Below are positions 9,104 to 17,268 of a DNA stretch of 24,280 nucleotides, in pieces (position 1 is the stretch's first letter; the number at the start of each line of letters is the position of its first letter). The position numbers were made by a program, and so were the translations under genes. Location: contig QPMI01000196.1 in assembly GCA_004431415.1 (NCBI GenBank), positions 1 to 24,280 of the forward strand, in the 5' to 3' direction. The notes beneath the pieces are model-generated. The model had not been told where the DNA came from, searched no databases, and saw only the letters and a program-made list of their open reading frames with translations. The DNA is from Cyanophora paradoxa (lineage: Eukaryota; Glaucocystophyceae; Cyanophorales; Cyanophoraceae).

Positions 9104-9608
9104 AGCTGTACACAGCTCGTTTTTTTTACCGATCGACCCGATCGACATGGCTGGAATCCGGTTAAAGTTAAATCGCTCTTCGGCTATTTGGTTGGCTGGG
9201 ACCGGGCTACTAGGGGCTAGCACTAATCTACCCGCTAGATTGCCGGCTACAATTTGCAACATGCTAGCGCTGTGCAGCGACTAGCCGTTCTGTGCCGGGT
9301 GAAAAGTTATCGCGATCGCCGGCTACCCTTGCCCAGCTGTGGTACGGTCTGTACCCAGCTAGCAAGCGGGGAGGGAGGCGGAGCCCCCCCTGCTTGTAAG
9401 TAATAAGTTATAACTTAGTATAACTATTTTTTTAGGCTGTCCTAGGCCTGTCCTAGGGTCCTAGGCGGGTGTCTTAGGCTCTTAGCACGCCGTTTTTCAA
9501 GTTTGGGGGGTGCGGACCGTTGATTTGTTTTTTTCGGTCGCAAACCGTCTCCTACTAGCCTGAGTAGTAGCCTCCCCGCAATTTGGGGCCGCAAACCGTC
9601 TCCTACTA

Positions 9609-9870
9609 CCGTAGACGACTTATATAATTATATACCGCGCTGACTTAACTACTGCGCTACCAAATTACCGCGCTCAAAAGTTTTATAACGCGGTAATTTG
9701 GTAGTGCGGTAATTGTCTTTTGCTTAGATTTGCTAAGACTTTTGTATGGGCCGTACCCCAAATTGATGAAAACGCGCTAATTTGGTGCCGCGCTAACTTA
9801 GTAAAGCGCCTACCGGCGCCGAAATTTTAGAACGCGGTAATATGTGGCGCGGTATTCAAGTCGTCTACGG
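9609..9870. mobile_element. MITE-like foldback element flanked by TA
   Basis: The ends are perfect 13-bp inverted repeats, CCGTAGACGACTT (9609-9621) and AAGTCGTCTACGG (9858-9870). A TA dinucleotide lies on each side (9607-9608 and 9871-9872), the target duplication made by Tc1/mariner-type elements. A second inner inverted match (TACCGCGC against GCGCGGTA) lies near both ends. Inside, 9651-9672 and 9689-9710 form another stem (20 of 22 paired) with CGCGGTAATTTGGTAG arms. With 262 bases and no coding capacity it fits a MITE. Confidence 0.55.
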
Positions 9871-9996
9871 TAAAAGTCTCCAACCAGTTCAACTTGCGAG
9901 GACTCCAATTGCAAGGAGCCGATGGCCATGTGGTCTGAGGCTCTGAGCCGCTGCAGCTTGTTGCAATCTGGCACGTCGTGCAGCATCGGCCCGGCG

Positions 9997-10069
9997 ACAC
10001 ATATGAATATTCATATTTTAATCCCTGGGCGTTCCGCCTCAGGATTAAAATATGAATATTCATATGTGT
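9997..10069. repeat. 28-bp perfect hairpin with self-pairing loop
   Basis: The left arm 9997-10024 (ACACATATGAATATTCATAT plus TTTAATCC) is the exact reverse complement of the right arm 10042-10069. The 17-base spacer carries GGCG and CGCC around TTC, flanked by CTG and CAG, so nearly the whole 73 bases can fold with one bulge. Each arm also contains the palindrome ATATGAATATTCATAT. It lies exactly where GC-rich DNA changes to AT-rich DNA. A recombination, replication or element-end structure is possible. Confidence 0.85.
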
Positions 10070-10072
10070 GAT

Positions 10073-10294
10073 TCGATGTTATATCAATAAAATCGATTAA
10101 TTTATTTGAATTTTCACATGAATTTTCATATTTGTAAATGCATTTTCAATTAATTTAATCGATGTTATATCGATAAACTCGATTAATCGATATTGTATCT
10201 TAATTGTAGTTAATCGGAATTATATCAATAACTTCGATTGATCTTAATTGAATCCTAAATGAATCTAATCGGAATTATATCAATAAATTCGATT
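10073..10294 (+). repeat. Four diverged copies of a TTATATCRATAA-CGATT unit
   Basis: Copies at about 10073-10100, 10158-10186, 10212-10239 and 10266-10294 share the pattern TCG-RWRTTATATC-RATAA-NNTCGATT. The reverse-oriented relatives lie at 340-430. The DNA around them is AT-rich and non-coding. Confidence 0.6.
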
Positions 10295-10972
10295 AAAATC
10301 ATGTTCTTTTCCGATTAAATCAAATAAATATTTAACTTTGTTATCATAAGTGTCTAAGTTGACTCACTTTTCATAAACATTTTGAACTCTTAGTCTCTTT
10401 GAATTTCTTAAGATGACTCAACTAAGTCAACTTAGTCCACTTTGTTACCATAATCAATCAGGGTGGACTCACTTTTAGATCAACTTTGAATTTCAAGCAA
10501 AATTCAACTTGGATTTCAAAAGTGGATCTTCTAAGTGGACTCAAAATGTTCACTTTTGATACATGTTAGCTCAAATCCTTACTGTTTATGGTCAGGGTTG
10601 ACTAAGTGGGGGGAGTTGACACATTTTTTCAAATCCTTTTTAGAAAACTTTAGGTCCCAAATATTTCCTGTGAAATTTGAGTCAACTCAACCCACTTAGT
10701 CAACCCTCATTGAATTCGTAACAAAATCCATATACTTTTACTACTTTTACGATTAATATGAGTCAACCTTGAGTCCACTTAAATATAAATATAATAATAG
10801 GGGGAATCTAGGGCAGATGCTGAGTGTTATTGTAAGGAAATCGAATAGTATTCGAAATACTTGACATTGCTTAATGTAGGGTGCATTCATATTTCGGCTA
10901 CATCATACAGTAGAATTCTATTGTAACAAAAGCTACTGTAGAAAGAAAATCATTGTAGAAAGCTATTGTAGG
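10295..10972. other. AT-rich non-coding region
   Basis: No gene is supported. Many words of the type TTGACT, AGTCAAC and AAGTGGACTC recur. A 27-base inverted repeat (listed separately) lies in the middle. The right end repeats ATTGTAGAAAG-like words (10920-10972) next to a small hairpin. Confidence 0.5.
10594..10707. repeat. 27-bp inverted repeat with 60-base spacer
   Basis: AGGGTTGACTAAGTGGG plus GGGAGTTGAC (10594-10620) matches the reverse complement of 10681-10707 at 25 of 27 positions. It could be a hairpin or a pair of binding sites in inverse orientation. Confidence 0.75.
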
Positions 10973-10993
10973 AAAGGATATATTATATCCTTT
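10973..10993 (-). terminator. Hairpin downstream of the minus-strand block
   Basis: AAAGGATATA (10973-10982) and TATATCCTTT (10984-10993) form a perfect 10-bp stem with a one-base centre. It is the first strong hairpin beyond the last gene of the minus-strand block (stop at 11055). It may mark a transcript end, as hairpins do in some giant viruses; this is inferred from position. Confidence 0.35.
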
Positions 10994-11054
10994 TTTAACG
11001 ATTGCCATTGTAATAAAAAAGGTAAATTACCCTGTTTATCATTATAGAAACCCA

Positions 11055-11452
11055 TCAAAACGGGAATCTATCATGTTTATGTCTCTCAGTCTTCTCAAAT
11101 GTTAAGAAATTCATTGTTTTATCGATCTCATCTGCTACTGCTTGTGTTTTATGCTGAGCTTCTTTACCACAACTGAATATATCAATTGCTAACATGCCTT
11201 CATTGGAATAACAATGAGCTGTGCAATGGCTTTCATCTAATAGCAGAACCAATGCAAAACCAGGAGGTGATAGTTTGCCATCAAATATCTCACATGCTTA
11301 TGAACAATCCTAATACCTTGTCTCAATACTGCTTGTTCAAGGGTTCCCATAATCCAATTACCTAGGAAGCTAACATGCTCATAACCTGTTGCTATAGCTG
11401 ATTTAGCCTTGTAATCAAGCATAACATGAAAGCCTCTGTATTTAGTCTCCAT
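11055..11452 (-). CDS. speD: S-adenosylmethionine decarboxylase proenzyme, one frameshift
   Basis: This protein of about 130 residues starts METKYRGFHVMLDYKAKSAI and carries the block LLLDESHCTAHCYSNEGM followed by LAIDIFSCGK. AdoMet decarboxylases of the small prokaryotic type self-cleave at Glu-Ser to form a pyruvoyl group. Here the Ser (about residue 75), the His five residues later and the Cys twenty residues after the Ser match the spacing of Ser63, His68 and Cys83 in the Thermotoga enzyme. The product, decarboxylated AdoMet, feeds spermidine or spermine synthesis. The frame breaks once near 11280 (FDGKLSPPG resumes in the next frame). It is the last gene of the minus-strand block, 23 bases after the zinc-ribbon gene. 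The family call is strong; whether the gene product is active depends on whether the frameshift is real. Confidence 0.85.
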
Positions 11453-11475
11453 TAAGAATACCTTAGAAAAATTAA

Positions 11476-11748
11476 CTAGTCAAACCTAATGCAAATATCC
11501 CTATACTCTACTCTGATTGATGAAAGTAGCTCTTTCCTGTGTGCTTGACTCTTTCTTTTGTTACAGTCCCTGCAACCTGATCCCTTCACATGATTAAAGG
11601 GATAGGTAAGGATCACCTTATTACACTGCAAACATCTAACAGATACTTTCTCTTGAGCTTTGATGTAATGTGTCTCACTGTAATCGAATTTATCTTTACC
11701 ATGAACTGTCATAGCAGCATCAATAAACTTTTTTGTTTTACTATCCAT
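11476..11748 (-). CDS. DUF723-like zinc-ribbon protein
   Basis: This intact frame of 90 residues starts MDSKTKKFIDAAMTVHGKDK. The pattern 'F..A..VHG.DKFDYS...Y', then 'VSVRCLQCNKVILTYPFNHV', then 'GSGCRDC', matches the small DUF723-type domain common in phages and giant viruses, often near homing-endonuclease-like genes. Two Cys-x2-Cys pairs (CLQC and CRDC) would bind zinc. Known relatives usually carry several copies or a nuclease; here there is only one, so it may act alone as a nucleic-acid-binding protein. A TATA-like GGTATATATAGAG precedes the start and lies inside the end of the upstream gene. Confidence 0.7.
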   Translation of the reverse strand: MDSKTKKFIDAAMTVHGKDKFDYSETHYIKAQEKVSVRCLQCNKVILTYPFNHVKGSGCRDCNKRKSQAHRKELLSSIRVEYRDICIRFD

Positions 11749-12595
11749 ACTCTATATATACCAATATTCTTATGGAGCAGTATCCTGCCCAAAAATGGGA
11801 AATATCGATTTGTGCCATAGTACTCAGCATAGGTATTCTGCTTTGCAATAAAATCGGTTCTCTCAGCATATAATACACACTTGTAGATACCAAACTGGTG
11901 GCTCTCACTAAGAACTGGTAATCTTCTAACCGAAATTGACTCCATGATAAGCAATTCCAAAATTATCATATGGGTGATCACAACTGCAAAATTAGGAGTT
12001 CCACCCTCTACTTGACAAAGAGCATAAACATCTGGTGGAATATCCACAACAACCTTGTAGTGGTCACCAATCTCAACAAAGAGTCTACTACTGCTGTTTG
12101 TTCATTTACAACAATGGGGAATATCTTTATAATGTATGGGGCATTCATGCTGGGGACATAGGTTCGAATTCTTGTGTTGGGATCAATGGGATTGGGTTGA
12201 TCATTCACAAATAAAGGCGCTCCAACAGCCCCACCAACCCTAAGACCATCACCAATATAAGCTCCTCCCGATTTGCAGTTAATAGCTCCCGACCTAGATT
12301 CAAAAGAATAAGTAGACAGAGGATCTCCATAGCTATCTGGGTCTCCATAATGAGCAGAAAAGTTTGCATTTGTGACAAGTAGCTTAGTTGTCTAACTATT
12401 CCATTATTTTTATCACATCTGAGTTCCTGTAATCTCAGTTTATGGGTGAACCAAATGTATTCATTGTAGGTTGGACCTCTGTGGATTGGAGACCCTCTAC
12501 ATCATCAAAGGTAGCATGCTGTAAAACATGGTTTGCTGGGGCAGCTAATGATAGCTGTGGTGTAATAATTCGTTCAAGTGGGGTTGCTCAGCCAT
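11709..12595 (-). CDS. Paralogous beta-rich protein B, frameshifted
   Basis: The start MAEQP at 12595 lies just after the stop of paralogue A. After a shift it continues as PLERIITPQLSLAAPANHVL and then DDVEGLQSTEVQPT, LVTNANFSAHYGD, and CKSGGAYIGDGLRVGG. The C-terminal half is Val/Ile-rich (KVVVDIPPDVYALCQVEGGT and on). It lines up block for block with protein A (DEVRGLESTE, LVTNANFFQP, CESGGAFIGGGCRVSG), so the two are tandem duplicates of about 285 residues. There are at least four frame breaks. The true stop is probably near 11740; in the frame shown the reading runs to 11709 and overlaps the next start. The family is unknown. Position after the fibres suggests a structural or surface role. 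Confidence 0.55.
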
Positions 12596-12596
12596 T

Positions 12597-13453
12597 TTAC
12601 ATTAAAGGGATATATCTTTTTATGGGTTGCTCATCAATTACATCTGGCTCCATGAAACCCTGTAACTGAAAGAGTATCAGGAGTTACACCTCTAAGAGCT
12701 GATACAGCGGCTATATCTGTTCTCAAAACCGATAAGATTATAGTATATAACCCAATATCTGTAACAAACAAGTCAAAGGTGAAATTATTATTATAAACAC
12801 AGTAGCCATAACCGAAATGATTATATCCCTGAACATTGAAATAGTATTTATGACCTACTTGATTGTTGTTGGCTCTACAAAGGGAAAGCATTGCAGATGG
12901 AATTGCAAGACCTCTCAGTACTCTTTTGGTTCCTTCAATTAATTCCGAGTTTTCAAGAGTAACAGTATATCCAATGTAAATTGAATTAATGGCTGCTGTG
13001 CGACAGGAGTATATAATCGAATTCGTTGGGGGTCTTCCACATTTTGCTCTAGAGTATCTGGGACATCATTATACGAAATTGAGGATGAGAGTTGACCTGA
13101 AACTCTGCAGCCACCCCCAATAAATGCTCCTCCTGATTCACAGTAACAGCAGCAGTATTCTATCGAAATCTAGGGCTTTCAGATCAACACTGTAAGCATC
13201 GGACCTCCATTTGTAGGTTGGAAGAAGTTTGCATTAGTCACAAAAGTCGAGTTGTTTTAACCACACCAGAATTCTTATCAGCTCTCAGCTCTTTAACTCG
13301 AATAATCGAATTCTTATCAAAGAGTTACCATTGGAATTGGGTCTCTCTGTGGATTCTAATCCACGAACCTCATCATTACTTCATGCTGGCGAAGTGCATT
13401 GCAGGGGATCCAAGGGAATATATAGGCAGTTGAACTCGATTATATTCACCCAT
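12597..13453 (-). CDS. Paralogous beta-rich protein A, frameshifted
   Basis: The start at 13453 gives MGEYNRVQLPIYSLGSPAMH. Pieces in successive frames read DEVRGLESTERPNSNG, VKELRADKNSGVVKTTR, LVTNANFFQPTNGG, CESGGAFIGGGCRVSGQLSS and RIRLYTPVAQQPLIQFTLDI. The C-terminal part contains MLSLCRANNNQVGHKYYFNV and a Phe/Tyr/Asn-rich stretch, ending EPDVIDEQPIKRYIPLM with a stop at 12597-12599. It is the duplicate of protein B directly downstream. The stop and the next ATG nearly touch. No known domain is recognised; the phrasing 'ADKNSGVVKTTRLLVTNANF' recalls fibre and beta-helix structural proteins. Confidence 0.55.
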
Positions 13454-13492
13454 TGCTTCTTTTACTAAGAAGGAAAGAAAAATAAACTACCA

Positions 13493-13794
13493 TCAAGCCA
13501 AAGTGATTAAATTCGATCCAAGGGATTGGTAACAGTTGAAAGACTTGCAGTTGGACGTCATTGCTTTAATGTTGTTATCACACTCATTGTATTTAGCAAC
13601 AGGGTCACCATATGCAGCTTGAGCAAGGACATTAACCAAGAGTTTTTATACTCATTTACAACTGGTGAGAGCTTGTTAGTTTGCTGAATCGTTTTTTCAA
13701 CTGTTTGTAATGCGTTTACAAGGGTGATTGTATCAAAAGAAAGTGCAACAGGCTCAGTAGAATAGGTGGTTCCACCAAGAGGATAGGTCGCCAT
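13493..13794 (-). CDS. Small protein after fibre 1, frameshifted, 100 aa
   Basis: The start MATYPLGGTTYSTEPVALSF at 13794 overlaps the end of the fibre frame. The middle (LVNALQTVEKTIQQTNKLSP) could be an amphipathic helix. After a frame change near 13645 it continues as VLAQAAYGDPVAKYNECDNN and ends with the Cys-containing SNCKSFNCYQSLGSNLITLA, with a stop at 13493-13495. There is no signal peptide or known family. Its place right behind the S74 chaperone gene suggests a fibre-assembly or attachment partner. Confidence 0.5.
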
Positions 13795-13797
13795 TTA

Positions 13798-16700
13798 TAA
13801 TACTGTGATATTTTAATTTGGTCTATTTGACTTTGGAGATTCTCACAGGTTTGTGTTAAATCTTTGCATTTTTGGGATAACTCCTTCACTGCTTCAATGA
13901 GAACCGGAATTAAACCTGTGTATGCAAGGGTCAAATAATTTTCGTGATTTTTACCTACTACTTCTGGTATGACTTTTTCGACATCTTGCGCAATCAAACC
14001 TAAGTTAACTTTCTGTTTTTCATCACCAATCTTTTTATAACTCACACCCTGTAATTTCTCGATTGCTGAAAGGGCGCCGGTTATATTTTTAATGTCGGTT
14101 TTGTATCTTATATCGCTTCCTTGTGTAAGCCATCCCCAAAAGTAAGCGTTTCCATCATTATAAAAAGCTTGCATTGTTATATCATTTCCTCCTCTAAAAT
14201 TGATGATATCGTAACCATAACCTTTAATGTATGTAGTTGATGATGAACCGAAATAAACTCTCCCATTACCTTCATCTGATGTTATCCAAGTTCCGGTTGC
14301 CCATGTGGTGCGAGCATCTTTACTATAAACATTATCCCAACTTATCATACCATTAGCGGGTGACGTTCTTCCTTTTTCTTTCGTCCAACCGATATATCCT
14401 ATGTGACATCTCCCTTTCCTTGCAACAAATCTAATATGTGAAAATGTATCACAAAAGAAAGAAGTCCATGTTAACCCATCATGCCAATCTGAATCTCCAT
14501 TATTTGAAACTGCTTGATATGTATTAACTCGCATAATGTGATGCCACCTCCCATTTCGATAACCCCCAATATCGAAATATCTGCAATTTGTCCAACACAT
14601 ATACTGAACATGACATGTTTTCATATTGGCTGGGACTTCAATTTGTGCATAATCTGAACTTGTTTGATCATCTACATTGTTGCTATAAAATCCATCAATG
14701 GGATTAGTGTAAGAAGGAACCCAACCTCCTGTCAAGATCCAACATAATAAAGACTGTAACTACCATGTCCACTCCAAGTATCAAAACCTGTAATGTTTCC
14801 AATCGAATTGGTGACATCAGTTAATGATAGATAGGATGTAGGTATATTCGGCTTACTATACACATTATTCCAATGAATATAACCAGTGTGACCACCATAG
14901 CTATGCCCAACCCATATTTTCATGAAACTAATACCCATATGTGAACCCTTCCAATTCTTGCTTGAATTCGAATCCTTACAAATCGTTCCCTAGGAAGATA
15001 GGGACATTATTCACACCACTATGGTTATCATTTGCAGACCCTGCATAAGGGTGATAATTGTTGACAGTTGTTATGAAAATCGCATTGCCTTGTCGATTTA
15101 TTCCCCAAATCTCGAAAATTCGTGTGTTGCCCCATGGTAGATGAGTTAGAAATGCTGACCCTGTGTGTAATCCATCGGGTATATTGTATTCAATCCAAGC
15201 GGAAGAGTTTGGTCATCCACTTCATTATTGTATGCATGCCCACCATAATTAAAATAGGGTTCCCAAGCTGAGCCATACCCAAATGTCCAACTTCCAGAAT
15301 AATTGTGTGGAGAACTCCCTGCAACATATCCATCGTTGGAGTGTAGCTTTGGAACAGCATTACCATTTATTTGAAGATTCGTAGTAGCATTTATAGTGGT
15401 TGCTGTAATGGTATTATTCACCCAAAGGTTACCATTGTCATAAGATTTTAATAATGCTGTATCTCCTGAATTTCTAAATTCAATCGAAACACCTTCACCA
15501 TTCCCATAACCCCTGATATATGTTGTATTACCACTACCAAACCAAAACCTTGGAATATTATCTGTTGATTTGTGCCAGTCCACAGAGTTCACTGTCAAAA
15601 GATCACCTAAAACGTTAGGGACTTCTGCCTTTGTTGCATAAGTGCCTGCAAAATCAGGTTTACTAATACATTATCCCAAGAATCATACCAACATCATTAT
15701 CTTTGCCCTCTGCCTACTCCAAACCAAAAACTCCTGTGAGATGAATGCGACCTTTTCGACCTTGAACATAAAATATACTTGTAAAACTCGCAATAATTGA
15801 TACAAACAAGATAGTATTATTTGTCCCATCATGATTTACTGACTGTATCCTTGATAATCGTTTACACGTTTTAAGAAATGCTGATTGTTATTGAGAGTCT
15901 GACCATAGATATCAAAATATCTGCCATTATACCAGGCATATGCTGAATATAAAATGATTTCATACCTGTGGGGACAGTCCACCTCATAAAACAACCGCTA
16001 CAATCTTCATCATTTTGTGTGTTGTATAACATCCTGTTTGTCCTGTTCTTGGTGACCAATTCAAATTCCAATTATTTGCGCTTCTATCTGTTGATACTAC
16101 ATCTAATTGATCGAAATCATATCCTTTTGGAATTGTGTTTCCACCAATTTGTAGACTAGTAGCGTTTACAGTTCCATTAACTGTCCCACCTGTAGAGGTA
16201 AATAATTTCCTAGAGCTGCTGTTAACTCTGCATCTGTTGTATAATTATTTAGAGTCGTTCCCAATTCACTTTCTGTTACATAGCTGCTTAAATCTGCTGT
16301 TGTAAGATACCCTTTATTGGTTAGGTAATCATCTGTGACCACACCTGAAAGGTTGTATGTGTAAGTTTTTTGCTGCCATCCTCTGATTGACTTCTAAGGC
16401 TCCACCTGATGTCGTTTTTATCCATGCAATCTCACATTTTCCATGATCATCTGTGGGTTGTCCCGCAACAGGAAGGTAGTTTACAACTTTCTCCTTGTGA
16501 ACACAATTTTAGGTCTTGCTCCATCATATGCGCTTTGATCTGTAACGTTTATTTGAATAGCTGCTGAAAAATCGGCTACTTGTCCTGTTTCACCTGGTGA
16601 TAATTCGTAACATAGATACTGGGGAAAGTATCATTTACTCCTACATTAAAATCACCATCATAAACTCCATTTACGATTGGATCCCTGGGTAATCTTACTG

Positions 16701-17262
16701 CAAGAGTTCCCTCCATTGGAGTGCCTGTTTGACCTGTAAAGTCCATTAAACTGACATAATGATCATTCAAATATAACCTTTCAGGTGTATTACTGATTGT
16801 AAAGTGTGACTCCATTGAAAACATTTCCAATCGCATTCAATTGTGCAAATACTGGTTGTTGATCGATTTCACTCCAAGGTGTCTGTGATTGCAGTTGTGA
16901 TCTGGGAATAATCATGACTGTGTGGATCAGGTGGAAAAGTAATGGTGGATTTACGATTTGCTCCCATAAATGCCCATGGGAACTGGGAGGGAATGTTAAT
17001 GGTGGATTTGTTATATGCTCCCATAAATGCTCATGTGCAAAATCTGTTATTTCATCTTTGTGTGGGTGTGGTTGTCGATCCAACCTAAAACTACATTGGA
17101 TGTAGGATGATTTGGTAGATTGCTGCAATATTCACAGTCAAAATAGTCGACTTCTAGATTACTTCCGTAAATATTGCTTGCCCATAGATTACTGGTGTAA
17201 ATGTTACTTGTATAAAGGTTACTGGTGAAAAATGTTACTTGTGACTGTAAGGTTTGTGTCAT
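13798..17262 (-). CDS. Fibre protein 1 with C-terminal Peptidase_S74 chaperone, frameshifted
   Basis: About 1,150 residues are spread over many frames. N to C: (1) MTQTLQSQVTFFTSNLYTSN with a five-residue xSN repeat (17262-17150). (2) His-x-His repeats of the type TFPPSSHGHLWEQI (about 17080-16900). (3) A domain containing NTPERLYLNDHYVSL, shared with fibre 2. (4) A helical linker such as TTADLSSYVTESELG (about 16300). (5) Three diverged copies of a beta-rich module, near 16015-15660, 15250-14870 and 14720-14310, two of them followed by TTYI[RK]GYG segments. (6) The S74 domain, GSDIRYKTDIKNITG to EKVIPEVVGKNHENYLTLAY, then a coiled coil. S74 domains trimerise fibres and then cut themselves off; the Ser (14115-14117) and the Lys five residues later match the known dyad. 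In the frame shown the end reads on to 13716; the real stop is probably near 13798. Likely role: host-recognition fibre. Confidence 0.78.
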
Positions 17263-17268
17263 TTTTGA

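Larger units (their letters stand above)
6431..9996. other. Long region without convincing genes, repeat-rich, partly GC-rich
   Basis: About 3.5 kb separates the two viral gene blocks. Composition changes from AT-rich (6.4-7.0 kb) to GC-rich (about 8.1-8.9 kb) and back. Frames that stay open in the GC-rich part occur on both strands and show no domain, as expected by chance. The region holds several inverted and direct repeats (listed separately), dispersed CTAGTA and CGCGGTAATTT words, and two copies of TGTAGCCATGGCGT (about 6510 and 6690). It may be host DNA or a non-coding control region. Confidence 0.5.

Noticed and set aside
9355-9400. Rho-independent bacterial terminator (CAAGCGGGG...CCCCCCTGCTTG)
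   Set aside because: The arms pair imperfectly and no gene ends nearby.
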